A stretch of 64,000 bases of DNA from FEN-987 sp964598845 (GTDB lineage: Archaea; Thermoproteota; Bathyarchaeia; 40CM-2-53-6): NCBI GenBank assembly GCA_964598845.1, contig CAZRDM010000006.1:48145-112144 (forward strand). Reading direction: 5' to 3'. Of the stretch, positions 15,968 through 25,531 are shown piece by piece. The translations under genes and the position numbers were made by a program. Each line of letters opens with the position of its first letter. Position 1 is the stretch's first letter. A model generated the notes under the pieces. That model was given only the letters and a program-made list of their open reading frames with translations. It was not told where the DNA came from and did no database searches.

Positions 15968-16381
15968 TCAACTTGAAACTGAAGAAGAGACTGGTTGATT
16001 CTGCAGGACCATACCTACCATGAGGGCACGAGTCGAGATTCCCGGAATTGAAAGGATGCGACTAACTGCTTCCTTCAGCTCCGCCAGATCCAGCATTGCA
16101 ACTTCGCAGATCACGTCGAACAGCCCGATGACCACAGACACGGCAAGAACCGTGTCAACATTGTAGAGGGACTCGATCATCTTGTCGAACAACTCTCTGG
16201 ACGCCAATCGACCCGCACGAAAGAAACAAAAAGCCATCAGTTTCTTGTCTGTTTTCTTGCGTATCTGATCTAAAACCATGTACGTCGAAGTGTTCTCGAC
16301 GATCGCTCTGCCTCTTTCTGTTGTGAAAAGCACGCTGTCGACGACCTTCCTGAGTTCCTCTAAGTCCGCGAAGGAAGGCAA
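15968..16381 (-). CDS. Lrp/AsnC-type ligand-binding (RAM-like) domain protein
   Basis: Residues ~60-125 (IESLYNVDTVLAVSVVIG, FDVICEVAMLDLAELKEAV, SRILSIPGISTRALMV) match the beta-alpha-beta-beta-alpha-beta RAM fold of Lrp/AsnC regulators, which bind amino acids and oligomerise. The N-terminal ~55 residues lack an obvious helix-turn-helix. It could be a stand-alone RAM effector-sensing protein that associates with full-length Lrp proteins. It is convergent with the GNAT gene. Confidence 0.7.
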   Translation of the reverse strand: MPSFADLEELRKVVDSVLFTTERGRAIVENTSTYMVLDQIRKKTDKKLMAFCFFRAGRLASRELFDKMIESLYNVDTVLAVSVVIGLFDVICEVAMLDLAELKEAVSRILSIPGISTRALMVGMVLQNQPVSSSVSS

Positions 16382-16733
16382 TCGACACAGTACATCGTGA
16401 ATAGCAATATGGAGTTATTTGCCGGGTGCACGCAGATTCGGCAAGACTCTTGACTGATCCACCAGTACTCTAGCGCGAACTTCTCACTTGAAGCCCGCGT
16501 CCACTAAGATTCGTCTTGGTCCCGGTACGTGAGACGGCATCGCATGACAGAGTTCAAGGGTTAGGATTCGTATTCTTCCGAAGTGGACTGCCCAGTGGTC
16601 ACTCTCTCAGCTCGCGAGAGGTCGCTTGCTACATGTAACTTCCTGACCTTTTTCTTTCGCAACTTCCTCCCTCTACGACTCAAGCGTTAGGTAGGAGTAG
16701 AAATTAAGGTAGCTCGGAGCTTGAGCCGCTTTA
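16382..16733. other. Gene-free stretch
   Basis: No convincing frame on either strand, no tRNA and no obvious hairpin. It probably holds the promoter of the Lrp-like gene (minus strand) at its left end and the 3' end of the rpiA transcript at its right end. Confidence 0.35.
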
Positions 16734-17507
16734 TCACAAAGAAGAAATTTTGCCCAAAGTGCCTCTACCAGAGAGTCGGACACTAGGCTTGTCCTTGCCG
16801 ATATCATGCGAAGTAAGCAGTCTGACTTCTCCGTCTTTCAGTCCGACATAGGCGAAATCTGCCAAACCTAGGAATAGGCCCGTTTCCAAGAGTCCTGGAA
16901 TGGCCTTTAGGCGCTTCTCCAGATAGATGGGCTTGGTGATTCTGCCAAAGTCAGCGTCCAATACGAAGTTTCCGTTGTCCGTTATGACGGGACCGACTTT
17001 CCCAAGTCCCTCACGCAACTTTGCTCTGCCGCCCATCTTCGCAATTCGCGCTTGAACATACTTGTAGGCGAACGGGAGCACTTCAATTGGAACCGGCTGT
17101 CTGCCGCCAAGATGTACCGATAGCTTGGTTTCATCAACGACTAGCGCCAACCGGTGTGCGGCTGTGTCCACGACCTTCTCGCGCAGCATGGCCGCTCCGC
17201 CTCCTTTGATGGCGTACAATGTGGATTGCTCGATTTGATCAGCCCCATCAATCGCGTAGTCTATTGTGAAAGCTTCATTGAGGCTAATTGTTCTAAGCCC
17301 ATGCGAAATGGCTAGATGTTCGACTTGATGCGATGTCGGGACGACGGAGACGTTGAGCTTTCTAGCTTTGCTTAGTCTCGCGAGTTCGGGAACAGTGTAA
17401 CCTACTGTGGAACCGCTTCCGAGTCCTATTATCCACCCATTCTTTATGGGTTCCATGGCCTTGAGGACGGCTTTCCTTTTCGCGTCCTCAATCCAAGACA
17501 AATTCAT
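16734..17507 (-). CDS. rpiA: Ribose-5-phosphate isomerase A
   Basis: Interconverts ribose 5-phosphate and ribulose 5-phosphate. Family motifs are all visible: IIGLGSGSTVGYTV (phosphate loop), the IDYAIDGADQIE segment with catalytic Asp, AIKGGGAAMLREKVVDTAA, LVVDETKLSVHLG, and VITDNGNFVLD. At 257 aa it is slightly longer than bacterial RpiA (~220). The start codon overlaps the stop of the upstream coiled-coil gene (ATGA), so the two are translationally coupled. Confidence 0.95.
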   Translation of the reverse strand: MNLSWIEDAKRKAVLKAMEPIKNGWIIGLGSGSTVGYTVPELARLSKARKLNVSVVPTSHQVEHLAISHGLRTISLNEAFTIDYAIDGADQIEQSTLYAIKGGGAAMLREKVVDTAAHRLALVVDETKLSVHLGGRQPVPIEVLPFAYKYVQARIAKMGGRAKLREGLGKVGPVITDNGNFVLDADFGRITKPIYLEKRLKAIPGLLETGLFLGLADFAYVGLKDGEVRLLTSHDIGKDKPSVRLSGRGTLGKISSL

Positions 17508-18187
17508 CCTTCCGCTTCAATCTGCTCAAGGCGGTCCATGGCCCTGAGGATCTCTTCACGAATCTGCTCAATGCGCCTTTCCGCATCGCTTATCTGTTGT
17601 TCTTCTTCCTCGTCTGAGGGTCTCCTTTCCTTAGCAGGGTACTTGGCGTTGGAATGCTCCTTCTTCTCTTCTTCACCCGAAGCTCCCTCTCTCTGGCTCG
17701 CCTGATTGGGCTTCTGCTCTTTCCCTTGGGGGGATCTAGTGGACTTTGGAGAGGCTCCGGCTTTCAGATTCCCAATTTGCGTGTCCAGTTCCATGAGCTT
17801 AGTTCTGAAGTTCTTGATGAGTTCTTCGCGGGCAGACTCCAAGTCGTAAAGATCTACGACCCGCTGATTCTCATCAATCTCCTTCTCAAGCCGTTTCAAG
17901 TCAATTTTGTACTTCTCGAGCAGTCGGTCGCGTTCAACTTGGGTAATTACACCCTTGGTGTGAGACTCGTATATCGTGGTGACAGCCGAGCCAAGGATCT
18001 GTCTCTCAAGCTTCAGAAGCTTCAGTGCCTCTCTCGCCCGATTGGCTTCATCTGGTGAGGTTGAACGGGTCGTCTCAAGATCCGGGCTGGGGAGCTTAGG
18101 TAGCGGAATTATCCTCTCCGGGGCAGGGGCCACTGGTTCAGCCTCTTTCTTTCTCCAGAATGTGATGAGCTCGGCTAGATTAACCAA
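17504..18187 (-). CDS. Coiled-coil protein of unknown function
   Basis: A 227-aa protein: short hydrophobic start (LAELITFWRKK), Pro-rich linker, then long heptad-like helices from residue ~45 to ~145 (EALKLLKLERQILGSAVTTI, KYKIDLKRLEKEIDENQ), a charged low-complexity linker, and a final helix (SDAERRIEQIREEILRAMDRL). No enzymatic motif. It is co-translated with rpiA, but a metabolic role does not follow; archaeal coiled-coil proteins of this type are often structural or chromatin/cytoskeleton-associated. Confidence 0.6.
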   Translation of the reverse strand: MVNLAELITFWRKKEAEPVAPAPERIIPLPKLPSPDLETTRSTSPDEANRAREALKLLKLERQILGSAVTTIYESHTKGVITQVERDRLLEKYKIDLKRLEKEIDENQRVVDLYDLESAREELIKNFRTKLMELDTQIGNLKAGASPKSTRSPQGKEQKPNQASQREGASGEEEKKEHSNAKYPAKERRPSDEEEEQQISDAERRIEQIREEILRAMDRLEQIEAEG

Positions 18188-18231
18188 AGATTGGCCCCTA
18201 AATTGCGAACGACTATCTGTGAGTGAATGTA

Positions 18232-18716
18232 TTAATGCTTCGCGCCATCTTGCCCATCCTCAGGGTCTACATCGATCTTCCATATGGCCACAAAATAGTC
18301 GTTGAGGATTAACGCCAACGCGTCAGTCTGCAACCTCCATCCGATTGCTTGTTCCTTGAGAGATGAAGCATTTAACCATCCAATCAGCCACTTAGACTGG
18401 AATTGGTAGTGGATTTGGGACTCGAGAATGCATCTTGAAGGTTCCTTCGAAACCCCTGCCGATGAGTTTGCCGTGCTGGACATGGGATTTTGCCCGATCC
18501 ACCGTATTCCTGTGAAACCGTGAGGCCGGTCAGATTGTACTTCTTGAGGAGTCTTGGGGTTTCTTCATTACACTTGCGGGCTAGATAATGTTCAAACCCG
18601 GAAAGATACAGCTCTTGGCACGCCTCGTCAACCCTCTCTAGGATAGTCAATTGCTCGTCGCCCAGTTCGCGGAGCCTGCCAGCGAGTCTGATTGCTTCCG
18701 CGAATGAAGCTTCCAT
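18232..18716 (-). pseudogene. Hypothetical gene, apparently broken by two indels
   Basis: From ATG 18716 a helical protein starts (EASFAEAIRLAGRLRELGDE, YLARKCNEETPRLLKKYNL) and reads well to YGGSG near 18500. Protein-like sequence then continues in a second frame (KSHVQHGKLIGRGFEGTF) and, after about 100 bp, in a third (KWLIGWLNASSLKEQAIGW, LNDYFVAIWKIDVDPEDGQD, stop at 18232). Joining them would give about 155 residues. I do not recognise the family. Confidence 0.4.
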
Positions 18717-18833
18717 AGCTGAAATCCTCCGCTGCGTCTGAGAGCAGGGAACCTTCTCACTCTAAACATTCATTTACGTGTTTTGAGACACGAAAATGAT
18801 GGTTTTGAGTCGCCGAGAAAATGCGAATCTCAA

Positions 18834-19838
18834 CTAGACGGGATATGCACCGCATGTTCTGCAGTAGTTCGCATTCTCCTCTAAGCGTGCCCCGCATCCC
18901 AGGCAGGCCTTGGTTCCCTTACCAACTCCGCGAGGAATCTCCAACATCTTTCGGTACACCTGGTAGTATGCGAGATGCTCCTTACTTGTGATTCGCACGC
19001 CGTCCGATAGTTCACAGGCCTTCTTCCTCGCTTCAAACTCCTCATCGGGAATCTTAGAATCATAATATCCGGGGAGCGAGGAAGTTCCAGATCCCTGTTC
19101 AATAGGCATCTTCACTCGCCACGTAATGTCTTCGGGCAGGAGTTCTTCGAAGGCCTTTCGCAGGATCCATTTTCCGTACACTTGACCCCGTTCCTTTCGA
19201 ACCTTCAGGCCTGCTGGAATCCTCATGGCAAAGGCCTTGAACTCCTCATCAAGGAACGGGAGTACGGCGTGCATCCCTAAGCTCTTGGCGAGAGGAATCG
19301 AAGAGAAGCGCATGATCTTCCACATATTCGCAAGGCTCTTTTCGAGATCAGCTATGTTCTTGTTGAAGAGGAAGCTGTAGCCAGCGAAGAGCTCATCTCC
19401 TCCGTCCCCTGTCATGACAGACTCAAAGCCAGCTTCCTTCGCTGCACGAAGCCCAACCAGAATCGGGATATCGTTCCGAACCTCCATGGGATCGAATGTT
19501 CTCATCACCCTGACGACATCTGGGATTGCTCTCTCAACATCACTTTCGTCAATGTGCACAATCACATGTCTCGAAACGAATCTTTCTGCAATCATCCTCG
19601 CAAACTTCAGGTCCGGCGCCTCTTTCAATGAAACTGTAATACCCGTAAGTCTTGCGTATCTGTATGAGGTAGCAGCGACAATCGAAGTATCGAGTCCACC
19701 CGAAAGTAGGACAGATTCCGCTAAGTTCTTACGAACAGCGTTATCGAGTAAGAGCCTAAGTCTTGCGCCAGTCTCATTGACTGAGTATTCGAATGGAGAT
19801 GATTGAGAACCAAGGCGGACCGGTCTTCTTTCCTGCAA
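18834..19838 (-). CDS. Asparagine-synthase-like ATP-pyrophosphatase with C-terminal zinc ribbon
   Basis: Residues ~40-240 match the AsnB synthetase domain: PP-loop VLLSGGLDTSIVAA, then SVMTGDGGDELFAGY, and HAVLPFLDEEF, which together bind ATP and the acidic substrate. There is no N-terminal glutaminase (class II amidotransferase) domain, so ammonia must come from elsewhere, or the enzyme makes another amide or thio-product. The last 25 residues form a zinc ribbon (CLGCGARLEENANYCRTCG). TTG 19838 is the only start that keeps the lead-in helix and makes a 65-bp overlap with the upstream secreted-protein gene. Confidence 0.8.
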   Translation of the reverse strand: MQERRPVRLGSQSSPFEYSVNETGARLRLLLDNAVRKNLAESVLLSGGLDTSIVAATSYRYARLTGITVSLKEAPDLKFARMIAERFVSRHVIVHIDESDVERAIPDVVRVMRTFDPMEVRNDIPILVGLRAAKEAGFESVMTGDGGDELFAGYSFLFNKNIADLEKSLANMWKIMRFSSIPLAKSLGMHAVLPFLDEEFKAFAMRIPAGLKVRKERGQVYGKWILRKAFEELLPEDITWRVKMPIEQGSGTSSLPGYYDSKIPDEEFEARKKACELSDGVRITSKEHLAYYQVYRKMLEIPRGVGKGTKACLGCGARLEENANYCRTCGAYPV

Positions 19839-20349
19839 TACCTCTCTGCTCTCCTGATCTCACATTTCTTGTGAGAAGCAGACTTACTATCAAGACGCCA
19901 ATCAAGGTTATCGCGATAGCAGGAAATTCCGAAAGAGACGCTTCTGACAGTACGTTTGCATCATACACAGTTACTGTTGGAGTGGTTGCCTCTGTTGAGT
20001 ACATAATGTAGGCAAGCGTGTGTTCTCCTGGCTCCTTCGGTGCCCATGTCCAGCTGAATGTGGGATAACCGTTCACGTTAACGGTCCACACCGCGTACTC
20101 ATGACCAGCTATGGCGAATATGCATGCGAAGGGGGAACTCCAGGAATGATCAAGCAGGCGAAAGATTCCCCAGTAACCATTCACGTGAAGCGTCGTTCCT
20201 TGGATGTACGTGCCATTTTCGTAAATCACGTTAACTTCGACGAGTGCATTGTCATTGGCATGCTCCCGTTGATCCCAGTTACAGTGAGGGACCACATCAT
20301 ATGCTGAGCCAGAGCTCATGAAAGTCGTGGCCAGCATCGATAGCAGCAA
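19774..20349 (-). CDS. Secreted membrane-anchored protein with SEFP-type C-terminus
   Basis: Signal-like start (LLSMLATTFMSSGSA), then ~130 residues of extracellular beta-rich sequence (VEVNVIYENGTYIQGTTLHV, PTFSWTWAPKEPGEHTLAYI, an Ig-like pattern), then LSEFPAIAITLIGVLIVSLLL and a basic stop. The xEFP-plus-helix end resembles the PEF/PEFG anchors that archaeosortase-type systems use in related archaea. The tail after the helix overlaps the start of the asparagine-synthase-like gene. Confidence 0.6.
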   Translation of the reverse strand: MLLSMLATTFMSSGSAYDVVPHCNWDQREHANDNALVEVNVIYENGTYIQGTTLHVNGYWGIFRLLDHSWSSPFACIFAIAGHEYAVWTVNVNGYPTFSWTWAPKEPGEHTLAYIMYSTEATTPTVTVYDANVLSEASLSEFPAIAITLIGVLIVSLLLTRNVRSGEQRGIAGKKTGPPWFSIISIRILSQ

Positions 20350-20609
20350 AACAGCGACCGGCAGTCTCAGCTCCCCTACCTCCTAACCGACCGATTCTTG
20401 CGCGTTGAAACACTAACGTTTCACACATCGCACATTAATCTTTCGTTCGTTTCTCGCAGAAAGATCTTGCCCTTTTCCTCGGTTCTAGACGAGGAGTTGA
20501 ACTCCTCGGGAAACGCATGTCTCCAACCTTGTCAGGGTTCCGCGTGAATCCTTTTCCATGAAATTCATAGCCTCGATTCAGATCGGCTTGTGAGACGGAA
20601 AGTACTGTG

Positions 20610-20819
20610 CTATGTAGCGGAAGCTTCGGTTTGTCTCTCCGGAATCCACGTGATCTCAGGGAAAAGGAGCCCCGCATGCCTCTGGGCGTGATCGTAGATC
20701 TGCGAAAGAGTGTGGGTGCGCAAATGGTCCCTGAAGATCTTGAAGGCTTCCTCGACTTCTGCCTCCTCAAGTTTGGCGACGCTCGTATTGCAGAGAGGAC
20801 ACTTGATCTGCGCCCTCAT
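20610..20819 (-). CDS. Small zinc-finger protein
   Basis: From ATG 20819: RAQIKCPLCNTSVAKLEEAE, then FRDHLRTHTLSQIYDH, a CxxC...HxxxH finger with a long helix between the pairs, 69 residues in all. The frame is open 96 bp upstream, but that part is Cys/Arg/His-rich and less protein-like. Probable nucleic-acid binding, by family analogy only. Confidence 0.5.
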   Translation of the reverse strand: MRAQIKCPLCNTSVAKLEEAEVEEAFKIFRDHLRTHTLSQIYDHAQRHAGLLFPEITWIPERQTEASAT

Positions 20820-20969
20820 CACCAGTTCCCTGAGAGGGGCGGGACACTGGCAATCGATATGAAGTTTACACTCGCGAGCGGCGCGGTGTGAGGGAGCATG
20901 TTTGTTCAATTCCATAAACTTAGCTTGACACGATAGCCTTGGTTAGATTGATCCTACCTGTGCGATGGA

Positions 20970-23951
20970 TCACGCCAGAGCAATGGTTATGATGTGCAGT
21001 TCCACGCCCTGGGATGTTTGGACTAAAGCGCCGACATAAACCATCCTTGTAGTTCCGGTGAAGACTGTCCACACGTTTACTGTTCTGGCGTTGTTCGAGA
21101 TTAGTACATCCTGTACAAAATTGTGCAGAGTTGAGTTGACTGCGTCCCAGTCCTGCAGCCCCCTGAAGGTCAGGTTGGCGTAGAGGTATTCCACGTTGGC
21201 GCTAGGCTGACGGATTGGTGTGCGGACCTCAAGGCCCATTCTTGATAGCTCATCCTTGACCGCGTCTATGCGCTGCTGTTCGCCGGAGAGTGTCACGCCG
21301 CTTCCAAGCAGCGAATAGGCCCTGAACGGCGCGGCAGCGATTTCTCGAGGATCTTTGCTATCTTGGAGCAAGTATGGGGATCCGACTTTGCCTGTGACGC
21401 CATCGGCAGCGACGACCATTCCTACGTTTAGAACTGAGGGCGATGGCGCGTAGTACGGGAGGAGATACACAGGGCGATTCCCCACAACGTAGAGGAGGAG
21501 ATTTCCTTCCTGCCATTCCTGACCCGCGAGCCTCCTAGTGGTAAGAATGTTCTGTACATCAGGCTGGCTTCTAATGGAATCTAGTATTATCTGGATAGGC
21601 AGCGCCTTTTCCAAGGGGATGAACAGCTCCTTTCCGTATCCGAAGAAAACAAACATTCCAGCGACGGCTCGCGGTGTCCACTGCTCGCTTCTTTGTTTGT
21701 AGACTTCAACTATTCTAACTGCGGCGTACTGCAAGTGGCCATCGTAGAAGACCGGCACGTAGCGGATGTCGTCGATTCGAGTGTTGAAGTAGTCGTCCCT
21801 TCCTAGAGGAAAGTCAAACATGTTGAGCGTCTTGTACCAACTGCTCGCATCCGAACTTTCGATCCTATACGTATTGTACAGGTCGATAAGCCGATACATG
21901 AGGCTCTTCGGAAAACGTACTTGGCTTGCGAGCCAGTCTGGCATCTCCTTGTCCCATGCTCCGTAGAACGAACCGTAGAACTTGGTGATGTAATTCTCCT
22001 GCCAGTTTCCATATCTGTATCCGCTGATCTTGCCGTCATGGGTGTTCACGAGCATGACGGCGAAAGGACGTCTGAAATCGCCGCTTGTTTCAACGAACTG
22101 GCCCAATCTCTCGGTATCAGCATACGGCGTGTTCAATGCCCTCTCGATGTAGACAGAGAAGGCGTAGTAGATGTTCCCCTGCGGGTCTGTGACTAGATAT
22201 GGAATCGGTGTGTTCGCGACCGGCTCGTTCTCTACGACCAATCCCTTGATTAGAATGGCTGAGACTCGATCGATCACGTCCCTGTGCATCAGCACCGATA
22301 TGTCTCGACCGAAACCTCCTGTTGCGAACTGTATATTGCCCTGCAGGAGGAGGAAAAACCAGAATCGCTCAGAGAATCCCAGAACTTTTTCATCTTCGCC
22401 GAAGATGTAGTCTGGTTCTCCATCGTAGAAGGTCGAGTGCTTGTACCCAGGCATGTGAGTTTCAGTCCAATTGCCTATTCTCAGGAAGACCATTCCCTGC
22501 TCCTTGAACAGACCCCCGATCCCGTAGTACATTGAAATCCTAGTTGGATCTGCCTCAGGGAACACCCTGCTGATTGGCACCACTTCGCCTGTGGCTGCAT
22601 CCACCGCGAGAATAACCTCGCTGTGCGTATACTGGTAACGCGCACCAACCTCCTGACTGGATTGTTCCGGTAGCACGGGACTCGTAGGCAAGACCCAGTA
22701 TTCCTTGTCGCCGCTCCAAACTATCATCGGCCCATAGGTGATCTGCCCGCTTGAATCCACATCGTATGCTAGCTTCATCCATGGCTGTCCTATGTCACGC
22801 CCGTAGGCGTACTGCATCTGACTTATCGCAGCTGTGAAGCTGACGACCCTTATTGAGCGAAGGATCTCCTCCTCTACAGGAGGAGGAACGGTGAGCATGC
22901 TAGCATTGGCGACCTGAATTGTTCCGAGACTATCCGCCCACTTCACGTAGTCTATGTGAGGCCTAATTGTGTAGGGAAACTCGAAGATATTCCTGTTACC
23001 CTCATAGTCCTGCAACCTGTGATATGCCAAGTCCGTCTGGAGACTTGGCGCGATGAGCAGCAGTCCTATCAGCATGATCACAAGTATCGATCTCATGATT
23101 GTCCGGCGCGTGCTTTGAGGTACAGTCCCCCGCCACAAACGGTCGGCAACGGTGAAGAAGAGCGTCACACCGACCAGTACGACTGCCGTCGCTATGCGCC
23201 ACATTGTGTGAATCGGAAGCGAGATGTCGGCCAGGATCATGGGTGACTCGGCTATCATGATGTAGATGTACCATATGGTTGCAATGAGCATGATGTTTCG
23301 CAGCGATTTAACCCAGTTGTGGTGCACGGGAATTGAGAACAGCGCAGTCATGGAGACAAGGACAAGCAGTGGGATGACATACGCCCGCATTAGCCTGATG
23401 AAGTCGAATACGACCGTGTTCGCTATTAGAAAAGCGCCGTCCGGATAGTGCCCGCTCATTATGTAGGTCACTGCCCGTAAGTAACCCTCACTCAGAAACT
23501 GTGGCCAACTTATCCCCGCGTCTTGAATGTACCCGTTCACCAAGAGAAATTGCGCCGCAACCGTATGGGCGAGACTTGAACCCACTACCGCACCTATGAA
23601 GGCGAAGAACAACGGTACTGCTGGCAGCCATTTCCTAACGTCCATGTGCGGCCTCCTTGGTATCCACCCAAAATCATCTTGCGGTCGCCTGCTCTCCCTG
23701 TCTACTCCCTTGAGTCTTGTTCCCCACCAAGCCGCGAAAACCACACCAATGAATGCGAAGGTTACCACGTAGGCCAGCAATGCGTACCAGTAGACACCCT
23801 TCTCGAACCAGAGAGCCCAGACATCCAGACCGCCCTTTCGCGATATCCAGACCCCTTCGATCTTAATACTGAAGAGCCAATTAGCTACCAGGACGACTAC
23901 AATTAGAGCCACTATTCCAAGAAGTAGGGCCCGACTTATCCAACTTGTCAT
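20970..23951 (-). CDS. UPF0182 family integral membrane protein
   Basis: A ~993-residue protein: seven membrane helices in the first ~310 residues (ALLLGIVALIVVVLVANWLF, LAYVVTFAFIGVVFAAWW and others), then a large extracytoplasmic domain with DYVKWADSLGTIQ-like and VVDAATGEVV-like segments and WKLAYDVDSSGQI. This matches UPF0182/COG1615, conserved in many bacteria and archaea with no assigned function. ATG 23951 just before TSWISRALLLG is chosen over a start 27 bases upstream. It is a single-gene unit. Confidence 0.85.
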   Translation of the reverse strand: MTSWISRALLLGIVALIVVVLVANWLFSIKIEGVWISRKGGLDVWALWFEKGVYWYALLAYVVTFAFIGVVFAAWWGTRLKGVDRESRRPQDDFGWIPRRPHMDVRKWLPAVPLFFAFIGAVVGSSLAHTVAAQFLLVNGYIQDAGISWPQFLSEGYLRAVTYIMSGHYPDGAFLIANTVVFDFIRLMRAYVIPLLVLVSMTALFSIPVHHNWVKSLRNIMLIATIWYIYIMIAESPMILADISLPIHTMWRIATAVVLVGVTLFFTVADRLWRGTVPQSTRRTIMRSILVIMLIGLLLIAPSLQTDLAYHRLQDYEGNRNIFEFPYTIRPHIDYVKWADSLGTIQVANASMLTVPPPVEEEILRSIRVVSFTAAISQMQYAYGRDIGQPWMKLAYDVDSSGQITYGPMIVWSGDKEYWVLPTSPVLPEQSSQEVGARYQYTHSEVILAVDAATGEVVPISRVFPEADPTRISMYYGIGGLFKEQGMVFLRIGNWTETHMPGYKHSTFYDGEPDYIFGEDEKVLGFSERFWFFLLLQGNIQFATGGFGRDISVLMHRDVIDRVSAILIKGLVVENEPVANTPIPYLVTDPQGNIYYAFSVYIERALNTPYADTERLGQFVETSGDFRRPFAVMLVNTHDGKISGYRYGNWQENYITKFYGSFYGAWDKEMPDWLASQVRFPKSLMYRLIDLYNTYRIESSDASSWYKTLNMFDFPLGRDDYFNTRIDDIRYVPVFYDGHLQYAAVRIVEVYKQRSEQWTPRAVAGMFVFFGYGKELFIPLEKALPIQIILDSIRSQPDVQNILTTRRLAGQEWQEGNLLLYVVGNRPVYLLPYYAPSPSVLNVGMVVAADGVTGKVGSPYLLQDSKDPREIAAAPFRAYSLLGSGVTLSGEQQRIDAVKDELSRMGLEVRTPIRQPSANVEYLYANLTFRGLQDWDAVNSTLHNFVQDVLISNNARTVNVWTVFTGTTRMVYVGALVQTSQGVELHIITIALA

Positions 23952-24173
23952 GTAACTCCGAGACAAACTCCGCTGCACACTACTCTCGTCTCATTCATAT
24001 TCGTGCTAGAAAAATCCAGTGCAACAGCCAGATTCGATTCGATTTCAGGATTGATGGGGGCTATCACGCATGAAAATCAAATTGACGATGAACAGACGAC
24101 GTTGATGTTCTACTAACGAACTCAATACGCCTCTGGATACTTTGAAAGAGGAATCGGCCGCAAAGACCTAATC

Positions 24174-24374
24174 TCAATCATAGAAAACGACCTTCATCTC
24201 GTACAAGAGGGCCGCGAAGCAGAGTATGGCGAGACCAGCGAAGACCCCGAACATTCTCTGCTGGTCAGCCAGATCCGCCAAGAGAGCTTCGTAGATGAAT
24301 ATCGACTCCAGCAGGATTATTACTCCAGCTAGCACGAGCCAGCTACGGGAAACCCGGCAGATTTTCGATCCCAT
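24174..24374 (-). CDS. Small two-span membrane protein (66 aa)
   Basis: Two hydrophobic helices (WLVLAGVIILLESIFIYEAL and MFGVFAGLAILCFAALLYEM) separated by a short polar loop, with a basic N-terminus. No family recognised. It lies between the UPF0182 gene and a methyltransferase on the same strand with wide gaps, so co-transcription is uncertain. Confidence 0.5.
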   Translation of the reverse strand: MGSKICRVSRSWLVLAGVIILLESIFIYEALLADLADQQRMFGVFAGLAILCFAALLYEMKVVFYD

Positions 24375-24544
24375 TGCGGACTCGGGAACAATCTGATTTG
24401 CCTTATAACGCGTTGCATAGCAGAGCAGAGGAGAAGATAGCCCATCTTCTTGGTCTCATCGAAACGATATTCAGTTAGCGATACCCAGCACTTCTAGAAG
24501 GTTCAGTCATTAGTGGATGTATTGCACAGTTGATTACCGTAAGT

Positions 24545-25060
24545 TCATCGAGTGACTTCGTGCAACGTAACCAGGAGGTAGATGTCTTTGTCACCCTCAA
24601 AGATCGTTAGATATAGTCCCGACAAGAATGCAGTTATCGCTCCTAGGCCAATCCACCTCTTGGGCACAGTGATTACTGCCTTCTGTCTGCACACTCGGAG
24701 AATCTCTAACAAAGCCACATTCGGGTTATCTACATTCTGCATCACAGTAAGTGCGATGACCTTGTTGAAAGCCTTGTCCCTGAACGGAAGCGCAGCCGCG
24801 TCGGCAACAACATAAAGGGGACCTGTCTTTCTCCTAGCTTCCGAAATCATCCCCTTGGCCACATCTATACCGACAACCGATCCTGCTACGCGAGCCAAGA
24901 GTGTCGTTACAAGGCCAGTCCCGCACCCCATATCGAGCACGAAATCGTCAACCGAGATCGACAAGAACTCACTGATATCCGAGAACTTCTTCAGTTGCTC
25001 TTCTCCATAAAGCTCCTCGTAGCACGGAACGATCATTGAGTAGTAATCCTTGACGGCCAT
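24545..25060 (-). CDS. SAM-dependent methyltransferase (class I, UbiE-like)
   Basis: VLDMGCGTGLVTTLLARVA is the AdoMet-binding motif I, SVVGIDVAKGMI carries the acidic ribose-binding residue, and YVVADAAALPFRDKAFNKVIALT is motif II/post-II. A hydrophobic segment near the end (GLGAITAFLSGLYLTIF) may associate with membrane or lipid. 171 aa, short for the family. Substrate unknown. Confidence 0.85.
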   Translation of the reverse strand: MAVKDYYSMIVPCYEELYGEEQLKKFSDISEFLSISVDDFVLDMGCGTGLVTTLLARVAGSVVGIDVAKGMISEARRKTGPLYVVADAAALPFRDKAFNKVIALTVMQNVDNPNVALLEILRVCRQKAVITVPKRWIGLGAITAFLSGLYLTIFEGDKDIYLLVTLHEVTR

Positions 25061-25098
25061 GAGCTTACTCTGCCGAGGAAAGAAGGATCACCCATTTG

Positions 25099-25287
25099 CT
25101 ATGCTGTTATAGGATCCAGTCGAATGCGTGGTTTCCGGACAGCTTTCTCCGTAATTTTCGGCGAGCTTCGGCCATGCGAATAACAGTATTGTTCGCAGCG
25201 TTCAGCGGTTTCAAGATCTCCGTAGGCGAACCCGCAGATCTCGCACTCGTAAATGGTTCGACCTTTCCACATGACCTCATTTACCAT
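25099..25287 (-). CDS. Small zinc-binding protein (62 aa)
   Basis: YECEICGFAYGDLETAERCE followed by QYCYSHGRSSPKITEKA is a recurrent archaeal mini-protein with a CxxC plus C/H set of zinc ligands. Function unknown; homologues often lie near metal-transport or stress genes. It lies directly upstream (38 bp) of the methyltransferase on the same strand, so they may be one operon. Confidence 0.6.
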   Translation of the reverse strand: MVNEVMWKGRTIYECEICGFAYGDLETAERCEQYCYSHGRSSPKITEKAVRKPRIRLDPITA

Positions 25288-25531
25288 TTTTCGGGCATCA
25301 ACGCTGATTGCTGCTACTACTAAGGGAAAGGAGTGCTGTAAGAAGATTGCTCCCTCCTAGGTCCACTCCGTGGGAGGGATTGCTTGCTCTACGCGGGCGA
25401 AAGCAGCTTCAATTGCAATAAGCCTACTAGGCCTCACGAGCGCCCCCTCTTCTCGCTCGTGGTCGCGCATCATCAATTCGCCTCTGAAAGTTGACAAGAG
25501 GGCCTTACTCTTGGGATTGACCGGTCATGGA

